Below, in pieces: positions 1 through 9,355 of a stretch of 64,000 nucleotides of DNA; within the stretch, counting starts at the first letter, position 1, and each line of letters begins with the position of its first letter. The translations under genes and the position numbers were made by a program. The stretch is from the NCBI GenBank assembly GCA_036172455.1, contig JAXKVY010000004.1:118058-182057 (forward strand), given 5' to 3'. The notes under the pieces are model-generated. The model was given only the letters and a program-made list of their open reading frames with translations, was not told where the DNA came from and searched no databases. Origin of the DNA: Candidatus Izemoplasma sp. Lineage in GTDB: Bacteria; Bacillota_I; Bacilli_A; Izemoplasmatales; Izemoplasmataceae.

Positions 1-3000
1 TTTATCCAATCACACCGTCATCACCAATGGCGGAACACATCGATTTATGGGCATCACAAGGGCATAAGAACTTGTTTGATATGCCTGTAAAAGTAATTGA
101 GATGCAATCAGAAGGTGGAGCTGCTGGTACCGTACATGGTAGTTTACAATCTGGTGCACTCACAACCACATTTACTGCATCACAGGGGTTATTGTTAAAA
201 TTACCTAATATGTATAAGATCGCTGGAGAGTTATTACCTGGTGTTATCCATGTCGCAGCGAGAAGTTTAGCTGTACAAGCATTATCAATCTTTGGGGATC
301 ATCAAGATGTTATGGCAACACGTCAAAGTGGTTTTGCAATGTTAGCGAGTGGTTCGGTTCAAGAAGTAATGGACTTAGCTGGTGTAGCGCATTTAGCTGC
401 TATTGAATCTAGTATTCCATTCTTGCACTTCTTTGATGGATTTAGAACATCACACGAAGTCAATAAAATCGAAGTAATGGATTATGAAGACTTACGCCCA
501 TTACTCAATCGCGATGCTGTAAAAGCATTTAGAAAACGTGCCTTAAATTCTTCGAACCCAGTAACACGTGGTTCGGCACAAAATGATGACGTGTACATGC
601 AAGCACGTGAAATCCAAGACAAATACTACGAAAAAGTACCTGATATTGCAGCGAAGTATTTAGAAGAAGTGAGCAAAATTACTGGACGCAATTATGCACC
701 ATTCGTTTATTACGGTGCTGACGATGCAACTGATGTTATTGTTGCTATGGGTAGTGTCACAGAAGCAATTGAAGAAACAGTGGACTATTTAAATAAAAAA
801 GGTCGTAAAGTCGGACTTTTAACAGTACATTTATATCGTCCATTTAGTGAAAAATACTTCTTTGATGCCTTACCTGAAACCGTTGAACGTGTTTCTGTAT
901 TAGACAGAACTAAAGAAAGCGGTAGTGTTGGAGAGCCATTATACTTAGATGTTAAATCTATTTTCTATGGTAAAGAAGATGCCCCACTTGTCTTAGGTGG
1001 ACGCTACGGTCTATCATCTAAAGATACAACACCTGGTCAAATTGTTGCGGTCTTTGATAATATGACAGGAAACAAAAAAGATCGTTTCACAATTGGTATA
1101 AAAGACGATGTCAACAATACATCATTAGATTATGACTATGTCGATACACAAAGTGAAGATGTTACGGAGTTATTATTCTTCGGTTTCGGTAGTGATGGTA
1201 CTGTAGGTGCGTCTAAAAATACAATCAAGATTATTGGAGAGAATACGGATTTATATGCACAAGCATATTCATCTTATGACTCGAAAAAATCTGGTGGTGT
1301 GACAAGAATGCATTTACGTTTCGCAAAAGATCCAATCCGTTCAACATACTTAGTAAATACACCACACTTTGTATCTTGTTCAAAAGATTCATATCTATAT
1401 ACGTATGATATGATTGAAGGATTACGTGACGGTGGCACATTCTTACTTAATACTGTGACAAATAAAAACGATATTGAGTCATTGTTGCCAAATAAAGTGA
1501 AAAAACAATTAGCTGAGAAAAACGCTAAATTATATATCATTAATGCTGTTAAGTTAGCTGAACAAGCTAAACTTGGTATCCGCATTAATACCATTATGCA
1601 AAGTGCATTCTTTGCCTTAAATGAACAAATTATGCCATATGAAGAAGCAAAAGAATTAATGAAAAAATATGCGAAGAAAACATATGGTCGTAAAGGTCAA
1701 GAAATCGTTGAGAAAAACTATAAAGCAATCGAACTTGGAAAAGAAGGATTAATTGAAGTACCCGTTGATCCAGCTTGGAAAGACCTTAAGGTTAAAGAAG
1801 CAGAAGTGCAACAAGACTTACCAGACTTCGTTAAAAACATTGCTGAGCCGGTTAACCGTATCAAAGGATATGATTTACCGGTTAGTACATTTGAAGGATA
1901 TGAAGATGGAAGTATGGCACCTGGTTCAACAGCGTATGAAAAACGCGGTATTGCAAACTACGTACCTGAATGGATAGAAGATAACTGTATCCAATGTAAC
2001 CAATGTGCCTTTGCTTGTCCACATGCTGTTATTCGTCCATTCTTATTAACAGATGAAGAATTAGAGAATGCACCTGAAGGTATTAAAACAATTGATGCTC
2101 GTGGTAAAGGTATTAGTGGACTTCATTATAAGATTCAAATCTCGACATTAGATTGTACAGGTTGCGGTGTGTGTGTTGAAGCATGTCCTGCAAAAACGAA
2201 AGCCTTAGCTATGAGTCCAATCGGGGATGAAATTGAAAAAGGCGAAGTTCAAAACGCTGAATACTTATTCAATGAAGTAACGTACAAAGATGAACTAGTT
2301 GACAAAACACAAAACTCTAAAAACTCACAATTTGCAAAACCATTATTCGAATTTAGTGGTGCGTGTGCCGGTTGTGGAGAAACGCCATATGTTAAATTAG
2401 TGACACAATTATTCGGTGAACGTTTACAAATCGCCAATGCAACAGGATGTTCAAGTATTTATGGAGCATCATTCCCTGCGACACCATTTACAACATTAGA
2501 TAATGGACGCGGACCAGCATGGGCAAACAGTTTATTCGAAGATAATGCAGAGTTTGGTTTCGGTATGTTACATGGTAACCAAACATTACGTTCTCGTGTA
2601 CACAACATATTTGCTGAAAATAAAGAAAAAGCTCCAAAAGAAGCTGCAGAGTTAATGGAAAAATGGTTAGAAAATGAAGATGATGCGGATGTATCATTAG
2701 AAGTCTACAACAAATTATTACCATTATTAGATGATGTAAACGATGATTATGCAGAAGATATTAAAGAGTTATCTAACTACATCGTGAAACAATCTAACTG
2801 GGTTATTGGTGGAGACGGATGGGCTTATGACATCGGATACGGTGGATTAGACCATGTGATCGCTAACCAAGAAGATATTAACATCTTAGTCCTTGATACA
2901 CAGGTATACTCAAATACTGGTGGACAATCATCGAAAGCAGCACCTAGTGGGTCAATTGCGAAATTTACAGCAGCAGGTAAAAACGGTAAACGTAAAGACT

Positions 3001-3458
3001 TAGCAGCAATGGCAATGAGCTATGGACATGTATATGTCGCTCAAGTTAGCCATGGTGCTAGCCAGCAACAAGTCTTAAAAGCATTCCGTGAAGCTGAAAG
3101 CTATAAAGGACCAAGTATCATTATCGCGTACTCACCATGTATCGCACATAAAATCAAAGGTGGACTTACCAATTCACAAAACCAAGCAGCCTTGGCAACT
3201 GAATGTGGATACTGGCCAACCTTCAGATACGATCCTCGCTTAGAACCACAAGGTAAAAACCCATTCCAATTAGATTCTAAAGCACCAAAATGGGAGAAAT
3301 ATGAAGAGTTCTTAATGAATGAATCACGTTATGCGCAATTGTTTGATATTAACAAAGATCAAGCACAAGCATTACTTGACGCGAACTTAAATGACGCAAA
3401 ACGTACATACAAAATGTATAAACGTTATGAAGCGATGGACTACAGTTTAGAAGAATAA
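1..3458 (+). CDS. nifJ: Pyruvate:ferredoxin (flavodoxin) oxidoreductase, 5' end outside window
   Basis: Oxidises pyruvate to acetyl-CoA and CO2 and reduces ferredoxin in the cytoplasm of anaerobes. The frame is open from base 3 and begins YPITPSSPMAE, the conserved start of PFOR domain I, so only about 20-25 residues are missing; the ATG at 27 is internal. Two ferredoxin-type [4Fe-4S] motifs follow (CIQCNQCAFAC from about 1986; CTGCGVCVEAC from about 2156). The thiamine-diphosphate domain has GACAGCGETPY (from about 2362), GGDGWAYDIG and DTQVYSNTGGQ. About 1,151 residues are visible, matching the single-chain homodimeric type. The stop is followed by a strong terminator. Identity is secure; the true start cannot be seen. 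Confidence 0.97.
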   Translation, partial: YPITPSSPMAEHIDLWASQGHKNLFDMPVKVIEMQSEGGAAGTVHGSLQSGALTTTFTASQGLLLKLPNMYKIAGELLPGVIHVAARSLAVQALSIFGDHQDVMATRQSGFAMLASGSVQEVMDLAGVAHLAAIESSIPFLHFFDGFRTSHEVNKIEVMDYEDLRPLLNRDAVKAFRKRALNSSNPVTRGSAQNDDVYMQAREIQDKYYEKVPDIAAKYLEEVSKITGRNYAPFVYYGADDATDVIVAMGSVTEAIEETVDYLNKKGRKVGLLTVHLYRPFSEKYFFDALPETVERVSVLDRTKESGSVGEPLYLDVKSIFYGKEDAPLVLGGRYGLSSKDTTPGQIVAVFDNMTGNKKDRFTIGIKDDVNNTSLDYDYVDTQSEDVTELLFFGFGSDGTVGASKNTIKIIGENTDLYAQAYSSYDSKKSGGVTRMHLRFAKDPIRSTYLVNTPHFVSCSKDSYLYTYDMIEGLRDGGTFLLNTVTNKNDIESLLPNKVKKQLAEKNAKLYIINAVKLAEQAKLGIRINTIMQSAFFALNEQIMPYEEAKELMKKYAKKTYGRKGQEIVEKNYKAIELGKEGLIEVPVDPAWKDLKVKEAEVQQDLPDFVKNIAEPVNRIKGYDLPVSTFEGYEDGSMAPGSTAYEKRGIANYVPEWIEDNCIQCNQCAFACPHAVIRPFLLTDEELENAPEGIKTIDARGKGISGLHYKIQISTLDCTGCGVCVEACPAKTKALAMSPIGDEIEKGEVQNAEYLFNEVTYKDELVDKTQNSKNSQFAKPLFEFSGACAGCGETPYVKLVTQLFGERLQIANATGCSSIYGASFPATPFTTLDNGRGPAWANSLFEDNAEFGFGMLHGNQTLRSRVHNIFAENKEKAPKEAAELMEKWLENEDDADVSLEVYNKLLPLLDDVNDDYAEDIKELSNYIVKQSNWVIGGDGWAYDIGYGGLDHVIANQEDINILVLDTQVYSNTGGQSSKAAPSGSIAKFTAAGKNGKRKDLAAMAMSYGHVYVAQVSHGASQQQVLKAFREAESYKGPSIIIAYSPCIAHKIKGGLTNSQNQAALATECGYWPTFRYDPRLEPQGKNPFQLDSKAPKWEKYEEFLMNESRYAQLFDINKDQAQALLDANLNDAKRTYKMYKRYEAMDYSLEE

Positions 3459-3460
3459 CA

Positions 3461-3469
3461 TGGTATAAT
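3461..3469 (+). promoter_or_regulatory. Extended -10 box overlapping the terminator
   Basis: TGGTATAAT is a perfect TGnTATAAT extended -10. No good -35 is seen 17 bp upstream (TACAGT). Initiation about 7 bp downstream would start inside the left arm of the PFOR terminator, so this transcript could not fold that terminator. It would drive the membrane gene at 3519. Confidence 0.45.
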
Positions 3470-3498
3470 AGGTGATACTTCGGTATCACCTATTTTTA
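3467..3498 (+). terminator. Rho-independent terminator of PFOR, UUCG loop
   Basis: A perfect 12-bp stem AATAGGTGATAC / GTATCACCTATT closes a TTCG tetraloop and is followed by T-rich sequence. It begins nine bases after the PFOR stop. Its left arm overlaps the -10 box described at 3461-3469. Confidence 0.9.
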
Positions 3499-3518
3499 TA
3501 TACTTGGGGGGAATCACT

Positions 3519-4454
3519 ATGCAATATTTTATTTCGATTATCTTACCAATTGGTCTGTTATTACTGGCATTTGTTTCAATGTATCATTATCAAAAACATA
3601 TCTTTAATAACTTTATTCAAGAGACGGCTAAGTCATACGCTTTTTCAACAGTCGTCATCGCATTAGCAAAAACGCTACTTGCGGTGATTCTATTGGTCTT
3701 TATTCACAATGCCTTTCAAGATAATCACTATCTTGAATTATTGCTGTTTTTATTGGTGTTTTTAGTCTTTTCAATATTTCAAAGTGCGCATTCATTGGGT
3801 GGCTTTTTAACACGTAACAAGTTGTTTTATTATCAAACACGGTCGTTAGTCATCAATGAGACAAAGCGGTTTAACCAATTATTCAGTTGGTTTACTGAAC
3901 AGTATCAAGCCCACTCAAAAACAATTATTAAACTTGCTGTTGTAGTTGCGTTTGTCTTGGTATTCTTACCAAACTTTTCTATTCTTGTCACAACAAACTT
4001 ACTCTTCTTGTTTTTGATTACGGCTTTAATTATTGTGAGTTTAGCCTTTAATCAACTTATATATTTTGGTATTATAGCGCTTTTAATTTTTCAACTTCAA
4101 CCAGAACGATTAACGTTTGAAACAATGGATTTATTATTGATGTCGCTCGCATTTATTGTTTTATTTATCGGACTTTCAATTGACCATAGACTCCAACAAA
4201 AAATGTTTTTCTTGATTACGATGATGCCTGTAAAGCGGTTTAATTTTAAACTAGGGTATGAACACATCGTGAGTGATAAGCATGCAATTATTTATAAAAA
4301 TATAATCAATCATTATTATTATGTGTATTACCGTAAGATTGGACTTGTTGTTGTGTATCATAGTGAAGTCGATGTAAAAATGTCTAAGATCGTGCAACAT
4401 AAAATGATGCGATATGGAAAAAAATACATTTATCACACCGCAGATCTTACGTAA
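3519..4454 (+). CDS. Multi-pass membrane protein, function unknown
   Basis: I do not recognise the family. The 311-residue protein opens with a hydrophobic segment (about residues 2-22), has further hydrophobic helices at about 42-62, 70-90, 136-185 and 190-220, and ends in a polar, basic, His/Tyr-rich cytoplasmic-looking tail of about 90 residues. The ATG at 3519 is chosen because a GGGGGG ribosome site lies seven bases upstream; an in-frame TTG at 3504 would put that site inside the gene. It lies alone between the PFOR terminator and an MgtC-family gene that has its own promoter. Confidence 0.7.
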   Translation: MQYFISIILPIGLLLLAFVSMYHYQKHIFNNFIQETAKSYAFSTVVIALAKTLLAVILLVFIHNAFQDNHYLELLLFLLVFLVFSIFQSAHSLGGFLTRNKLFYYQTRSLVINETKRFNQLFSWFTEQYQAHSKTIIKLAVVVAFVLVFLPNFSILVTTNLLFLFLITALIIVSLAFNQLIYFGIIALLIFQLQPERLTFETMDLLLMSLAFIVLFIGLSIDHRLQQKMFFLITMMPVKRFNFKLGYEHIVSDKHAIIYKNIINHYYYVYYRKIGLVVVYHSEVDVKMSKIVQHKMMRYGKKYIYHTADLT

Positions 4455-4471
4455 ACACGCCGAAAAAACGC

Positions 4472-4499
4472 TTGCATTATTAAAAAGAAGTGATATAAT
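4472..4499 (+). promoter_or_regulatory. Sigma-A-type promoter for mgtC-family gene
   Basis: TTGCAT, a 16-bp spacer and TATAAT, with TGA before the -10 making it an extended box. It lies 31 bp upstream of the ATG at 4530. Confidence 0.65.
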
Positions 4500-4529
4500 A
4501 TAATGTTAACTTAGGAAAGAGGGTTAAGT

Positions 4530-5003
4530 ATGGACATTGATATTGATTTTTTGAATATCTTACAAAGCTTAGGATTGACATTATTTTTTGTTGGCCTCAT
4601 TGGATATGAACGACAACGCAAGCATAAAATCGCTGGAATGACCACGCATTTAATGGTCGCATTTGGTGCGACGGCCTTATCGATTATCCAAGAATATATG
4701 GTCGCTGATAGCTTACAATATATTCGTGAAAACCCAGAGTTTGCTCAAAATATTGTGATTCAGCGTCAACGTTTAATTGCACAAGTTGTGGCTGGGGTTG
4801 GATTTTTAGGAACAGGGGCCATTATCAAAACAAACGGCTATATCACAGGGTTAACCACCGCTTCAACGCTTTGGATTAGTGCCATTATCGGTATGACATT
4901 TGGCCTTGGATATAATTTATTAGGGATAACGACATCACTCTTTGCATTGATGACGCTATATATTATCAAACGTGTTACACGGGAAAAATTAGACATAAAC
5001 TAA
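4530..5003 (+). CDS. MgtC/SapB-family inner membrane protein
   Basis: A small membrane protein (157 residues) of the family that includes Salmonella MgtC and Bacillus SapB. The hallmarks are FFVGLIGYERQRK near residue 20, the polar loop with QRLIAQVVAGVGFLGTGAII near 90-110, and GLTTASTLWISAIIG; about four hydrophobic segments are visible. The C-terminal soluble domain of true MgtC is absent, so this is the short SapB-like form. It has its own promoter at 4472-4499 and a ribosome site AGGAAAGAGGG. Its role in this organism cannot be told from sequence (the family is linked to Mg2+ or pH stress and membrane ATPase control). Confidence 0.85.
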   Translation: MDIDIDFLNILQSLGLTLFFVGLIGYERQRKHKIAGMTTHLMVAFGATALSIIQEYMVADSLQYIRENPEFAQNIVIQRQRLIAQVVAGVGFLGTGAIIKTNGYITGLTTASTLWISAIIGMTFGLGYNLLGITTSLFALMTLYIIKRVTREKLDIN

Positions 5004-5022
5004 CATAATAAAGGGGGATATT

Positions 5023-5640
5023 ATGACAGACAAAACATTAAAAAAATATCATAAGCAACGTGCCTATGATATCTCACACAGAGAGTTTGATAAAGGACAA
5101 GTCGTGTTATTAGGTGATTGTATTATTGAGCATTTACCCATGAAAAAATATTTAAATGGGAAACCATTTTACAATAATGGGATTGAAGGAGACACGACAG
5201 AATTACTCGAAGAGACACTGTATAAAAGAGCAATTAAGTATAAACCAAGCAAATGCTTCATCTCTATTGGATCAAATGACATTGGCAATAATGTCGGGAC
5301 TGTGAAAATGATTTATGAGAATATAGTTCGGATTGTAAAAACCTTAAAAAGACGCAGTAACAAAACAAAGATTTATATAGTAAGTGTCATCCCTGTCAAT
5401 AATTCTAGTACATCAAAATGTGTCTCTGAAAAAGCACAAGATAGAGATAATTTTGACATTAAGATGTTAAACTATTATTTACGGAATTATGCACGCAAAC
5501 ACAAAATCGGCTATGTTGATATTGCGAACCATTTAAAAAATGATTATGAACAGCTTAATTTAGAATACACGATTGATGGCTTCCATCTCAATGAGTTTGG
5601 CTATGACATCTATAAAAAATGTATTGAACAATACGTTTAA
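5023..5640 (+). CDS. SGNH/GDSL hydrolase-fold protein with Cys at the nucleophile position
   Basis: A 205-residue protein with the four SGNH blocks. Block I reads LLGDCIIE, so the usual nucleophile Ser is Cys33. Block II is NNGIEGDTT (Gly53), block III is GSNDIG (Asn85), and block V is DGFHLNEFGY with Asp185 and His188. There is no signal peptide, so it is cytoplasmic. Such proteins are esterases, lipases or acetylhydrolases; the substrate cannot be inferred. The ribosome site is AAGGGGG, six bases before ATG. It follows the MgtC-family gene by 19 bp, so they may share a transcript, and it ends at a terminator. The Ser-to-Cys change may reduce or alter activity. Confidence 0.8.
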   Translation: MTDKTLKKYHKQRAYDISHREFDKGQVVLLGDCIIEHLPMKKYLNGKPFYNNGIEGDTTELLEETLYKRAIKYKPSKCFISIGSNDIGNNVGTVKMIYENIVRIVKTLKRRSNKTKIYIVSVIPVNNSSTSKCVSEKAQDRDNFDIKMLNYYLRNYARKHKIGYVDIANHLKNDYEQLNLEYTIDGFHLNEFGYDIYKKCIEQYV

Positions 5641-5648
5641 TAAGAACG

Positions 5649-5677
5649 AGGTAGAACCTATGGTTTTGCCTTTTTTT
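5649..5677 (+). terminator. Rho-independent terminator
   Basis: AGGTAGAACC pairs with GGTTTTGCCT (ten pairs, two of them G-U) around a TAT loop, followed by six T. It closes the MgtC-SGNH unit just before the suf promoter. Confidence 0.75.
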
Positions 5678-5701
5678 ACGCAAAAAATTATATCATATTA
5701 T

Positions 5702-5730
5702 TTGGATAATTAGTGAGAAAACTATATAAT
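5702..5730 (+). promoter_or_regulatory. Promoter of the suf operon
   Basis: TTGGAT, a 17-bp spacer and a perfect TATAAT, 28 bp before the sufC ATG, with AAGGAGG eight bases before the start. No clear regulator box is seen. Confidence 0.65.
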
Positions 5731-5758
5731 GAATAGTGGATTTAAGGAGGTATAACAA

Positions 5759-6592
5759 ATGGCAAAACTTGAAATAAAAAATCTACATGCAGAAGTAGAA
5801 GGTAACAAAATTTTAAGAGGTGTAAACCTAACGATTAATGGTGGCGAAACCCACGCTATCATGGGGCCAAACGGTACTGGGAAGTCAACCTTGGCAAGCG
5901 TCGTTATGGGACACCCAAAATATACAGTAACAGAAGGTGAAATTCTGCTTGACGGTGACAATGTCTTAGATATGGCAGTTGATGAACGGTCCAGAGCAGG
6001 ATTATTTTTAGGTATGCAGGCACCTGCAGAAGTACCTGGTGTCACCAATAGTGATTTCATTAAAACAGCGATGAACGCACGATTAGAAGAAGAAAAAAAG
6101 GTGAAACTTTTCTCATTTATTAAGCAATATGACAAGGCTGTTCAAGATTTAAAAATGAACGAAGATTTACCACATCGTTACTTAAACGAAGGATTTAGTG
6201 GAGGCGAGAAAAAACGGAATGAAATATTACAAATGAAAATGCTCAAACCTAAATTCGCTATTCTAGATGAAATTGATTCTGGATTAGATGTGGACGCCTT
6301 AAAAATTGTTGGTGAAAATGTCACAGCGATGAAATCAGATGACCTTGGTCTTTTACTTATTACACACTATCAACGACTACTAGATTACATCAGCGCAGAC
6401 CGCGTGCATGTTGTGATGAAAGGTAAACTTGTGAAAAGTGGCGGTATGGATATTATTGAACGCATCGACCAAGAAGGGTATGATTGGATTAAACAAGAAG
6501 TGGGTATCGAAGATGAACGTGTCATGCCTAAAGAAGATGAAGAACGTACAGTCTTAGGGACATGTGCAACGAAAGAAGCATTAGATCTCTAA
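5759..6592 (+). CDS. sufC: Fe-S cluster assembly ATPase SufC
   Basis: ABC-type ATPase that powers the SufBCD scaffold, which builds Fe-S clusters in the cytoplasm. Walker A is GPNGTGKST (residues 36-44), the signature is FSGGEKKRNE (146 on), and Walker B is FAILDEIDSGLD. At 277 residues it has a charged C-terminal extension of about 20-25 residues beyond the usual length of about 250. It is the first gene of sufCDSUB, with a strong AAGGAGG ribosome site. Its stop overlaps the sufD start in TAATG. Clusters made here would serve PFOR and PurF in this window. Confidence 0.97.
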   Translation: MAKLEIKNLHAEVEGNKILRGVNLTINGGETHAIMGPNGTGKSTLASVVMGHPKYTVTEGEILLDGDNVLDMAVDERSRAGLFLGMQAPAEVPGVTNSDFIKTAMNARLEEEKKVKLFSFIKQYDKAVQDLKMNEDLPHRYLNEGFSGGEKKRNEILQMKMLKPKFAILDEIDSGLDVDALKIVGENVTAMKSDDLGLLLITHYQRLLDYISADRVHVVMKGKLVKSGGMDIIERIDQEGYDWIKQEVGIEDERVMPKEDEERTVLGTCATKEALDL

Positions 6593-7686
6593 TGATTCAT
6601 TATACGAAAAATCCCTTAATTGATGAAACCATACCCGAGAATATCCAACCATTAATTGATGAGGATATTAAACAGTTTATTATTATCAAAGATGGTCATA
6701 TCATCGGAAAGAGTGTCGAACAAATTGCCGGTGTGTATGTCGAAAGCTTTGATGAAGCTTTATCACAAAAAAAGACATTATTAGAACAACTTGAAGAGGC
6801 ACATCATAATCCAACAGATGCTTATCAATATGTTAAAGATAATGCAACGAGTGGGGTTGTTGTTCATGTAACGAAAAACACTGTAGTCAAAGACCCATTA
6901 CACGTGTTTATTGTTCAAGAAGAACATGATCTTGTACATAATTCAATCGTTATTTGTGATGATAATAGTCAGCTCGATTATATTGAGTATTTTACGAATA
7001 ATGTGCCAGGAAGCAACAACATTATAACGCAATCATTTGTCGGCGAAAATGCAAAACTTAATTATACAACAGTTAATCAGTTTGATCAAAAAAGTGTTTT
7101 AAATATTATTCGTAATGGACGTGTTAAACGCTATGGTGAATTGGTATTTAACAACGCCGAAGTTAGTGATGCATTAAGTGAGATAACGACCAATGTTCAA
7201 TTGGTGGAACCATATGCCAAGAGTTATGTAAAAACAGTAGCCATTACTAACCAACACCAAGAAGCACGCTTTGAACAACTCGTTGAACATCTAGCACCAC
7301 ACACAGAAGGCTATATTGAAAACTATGGTGTTAGTAGTGATACCTCAGCACTTGTATTTGAAGGTATCGGTAAAATTCATAAACAGATGAAACAAAGCGT
7401 TGCAAGACAACAAAATAGAGGGATTGTACTAAGTCGTAAAGCACGTCTTGATGCTAATCCATTATTATTAATTGATGAGTATGACGTTGTGGCATCTCAT
7501 GGTGCTGCAATCGGTAAAATAGATGAAGAACAACTGTATTACTTAATGAGTCGTGGACTCAGTAAACGTAACGCAGAACGCTTAATTATCAACGGTTTCT
7601 TAAGTCCTATACTAGATGCCTTAGATAGTGATGCGTTAAAATCTGTCTTCGTATCGAGCGTAGAAAGAAAAACACAAGATTTATAG
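6592..7686 (+). CDS. sufD: Fe-S cluster assembly protein SufD
   Basis: SufBD-family scaffold subunit that joins SufB and SufC. The C-terminal half is the beta-helix core typical of the family, ending with QLYYLMSRGLSKRNAERL, closely matching the same segment of SufB downstream. The chosen start is the ATG at 6592, which overlaps the sufC stop (TAATG) and implies translational coupling; an in-frame ATG at 6562 would lie inside sufC and has no ribosome site. The resulting 364 residues are somewhat short for SufD. The next gene follows after nine bases. Confidence 0.93.
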   Translation: MIHYTKNPLIDETIPENIQPLIDEDIKQFIIIKDGHIIGKSVEQIAGVYVESFDEALSQKKTLLEQLEEAHHNPTDAYQYVKDNATSGVVVHVTKNTVVKDPLHVFIVQEEHDLVHNSIVICDDNSQLDYIEYFTNNVPGSNNIITQSFVGENAKLNYTTVNQFDQKSVLNIIRNGRVKRYGELVFNNAEVSDALSEITTNVQLVEPYAKSYVKTVAITNQHQEARFEQLVEHLAPHTEGYIENYGVSSDTSALVFEGIGKIHKQMKQSVARQQNRGIVLSRKARLDANPLLLIDEYDVVASHGAAIGKIDEEQLYYLMSRGLSKRNAERLIINGFLSPILDALDSDALKSVFVSSVERKTQDL

Positions 7687-7695
7687 GAGGCACAT

Positions 7696-8907
7696 ATGGA
7701 TCCTTTAACAATCAGAAATGATTTCCCTGTATTAACCGCAGACGATAGTTTTGTCTACTTAGATAGTGCCGCAAGCAGTCTAACCCCAAGTTCAGTTATT
7801 GATACCTTAAATAACTATTATCAACAATATGGTGTCAATGTCCATCGTGGTGTCTATCATTTAAGCTATGTTGCGACAGAAAAATACAATGAAGCACGTC
7901 AAAAAATTGCCGATTTCATCCACAGTGATGTGAATGAAATTGTCTTTACAAGAGGTGCATCGTCTGCCTTAAATTTAGTTGCCTTAAGTTATGGCTATCA
8001 TGCCTTATCTGAGGGGGATGAAATCATCGTGTCAGAATTAGAACATCATAGTTCTGTCTTACCTTGGCAACAGGTGGCTAAAAATATTGGGGCTAAATTG
8101 GTCTATGTCCCCCTCACAGAGGATGGCCGGATCACCGTTGAAGGATTTAAAAGCGTGTTATCTGATAAAACAAAAGTAGTTGCTTTAACATATGTCTCAA
8201 ATGTTATGGGATATATAACTCCTTTAAAAGAGATAACGAAACTAGCCCATGAAAAAGGCGCAATCGTGAGTGTTGATGCTGCGCAAGCGGCGCCGCACAT
8301 CTTGATTGATGTGACCGCACTTGATTGTGACTTTCTATCATTTAGTGGTCACAAGATGCTAGGTCCGACAGGGATTGGTGTTTTGTTTGGAAAATACCAA
8401 TTACTAGAACATATGACACCACTCGAATATGGTGGCGATATGATTGATTATGTTGAAAAACATGATGCAACGTATAAAAATCCACCGTATAAATTCGAGA
8501 CAGGAACGCCGCCAATCGCAGAAGCTATTGGCCTTGGAAAGGCGATTGATTATTTACGTAATATTGGCTTTGACGAGATTCATGACCATGAGCGACGTTT
8601 AGCTCAATATACAATTGACAAAATGCAAGCTATTGAGGGAGTTACAGTCTACAATCCAACAACGGATACAGGTGTTGTTACCTTTAACATCGATGGGGTT
8701 CATCCTCATGATGCCGTTACATTCTTTGATGGTGATAACATTGCTATGCGCGCCGGACATCATTGTGCGCAGTTAGTTATACAATGGTTAGACGTTGTGG
8801 CAACGTTACGCATAAGTTTTTACATATACAATACCCAAGCTGATAGTGATAAATTTATTGCTTCCTTAACAGAAGCCGTTAAATTTTTCAAGTCAGTTGG
8901 ATTTTAG
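7696..8907 (+). CDS. sufS: Cysteine desulfurase SufS
   Basis: PLP enzyme (403 residues) that takes sulfur from cysteine and passes it to SufU. PLP-binding Lys220 is in SFSGHKMLG and catalytic Cys357 is in RAGHHCAQ, as in group II desulfurases. DAAQAAPH is the cofactor-ring contact region. The ribosome site is AGGAGG before CACAT-ATG. Ten bases separate its stop from sufU, the usual Gram-positive partner order. Confidence 0.97.
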   Translation: MDPLTIRNDFPVLTADDSFVYLDSAASSLTPSSVIDTLNNYYQQYGVNVHRGVYHLSYVATEKYNEARQKIADFIHSDVNEIVFTRGASSALNLVALSYGYHALSEGDEIIVSELEHHSSVLPWQQVAKNIGAKLVYVPLTEDGRITVEGFKSVLSDKTKVVALTYVSNVMGYITPLKEITKLAHEKGAIVSVDAAQAAPHILIDVTALDCDFLSFSGHKMLGPTGIGVLFGKYQLLEHMTPLEYGGDMIDYVEKHDATYKNPPYKFETGTPPIAEAIGLGKAIDYLRNIGFDEIHDHERRLAQYTIDKMQAIEGVTVYNPTTDTGVVTFNIDGVHPHDAVTFFDGDNIAMRAGHHCAQLVIQWLDVVATLRISFYIYNTQADSDKFIASLTEAVKFFKSVGF

Positions 8908-8917
8908 GAGGGTACCG

Positions 8918-9349
8918 ATGAAAAACATGCAATCATTATATCGACAAGTTATTATGGACCATTATAAAAACCCTCGTCATAAAGGGTTATTAGATGATCC
9001 ACGTTATCATACAATACATATTAAAAATCCATCATGCGGTGATGACATTACCGTACAAAGCCATATTGAAGATGGCATAGTCAAAGATGTTCGTCATGAT
9101 GGTAGTGGCTGCAGCATTTGCTGTTCAAGTGCCAGTGTTATGAGTGAAACATTAATTGGAAAATCTGTTGATGACGCACTCAATATTTCATCAAATTATA
9201 CAAAAATGTTATCCAATCAATCGTATGATGAATCAGTTGACTTAGAAGAGGCTGTTGTTTATGAAGGAGTCAAACAATTTCCTGCCCGGGTCAAATGTGC
9301 GTCAATTGCTTGGAAAGCATTCAACGGAACAACTAAAGAAAGTGAGTGA
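8918..9349 (+). CDS. sufU: Zinc-dependent sulfurtransferase SufU
   Basis: Takes persulfide sulfur from SufS for the SufBCD scaffold. The three Cys ligands are present: Cys40 in NPSCGDD, Cys65 in GSGCSIC and Cys127 in KCASIAW, with Asp42 as the fourth ligand. The 143-residue length fits the family. The start at 8918 follows TAGGAGGG by six bases; the in-frame TTG at 8897 lies inside sufS. The gene ends in TGA, showing that TGA is a stop in this organism. Confidence 0.95.
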   Translation: MKNMQSLYRQVIMDHYKNPRHKGLLDDPRYHTIHIKNPSCGDDITVQSHIEDGIVKDVRHDGSGCSICCSSASVMSETLIGKSVDDALNISSNYTKMLSNQSYDESVDLEEAVVYEGVKQFPARVKCASIAWKAFNGTTKESE

Positions 9350-9355
9350 TCCTAC

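Noticed and set aside
1231..3666. Antisense and out-of-frame open frames within PFOR and its terminator (for example 1274-1594 minus)
   Set aside because: They lie wholly over a secure gene, have no ribosome sites and no recognisable domains.
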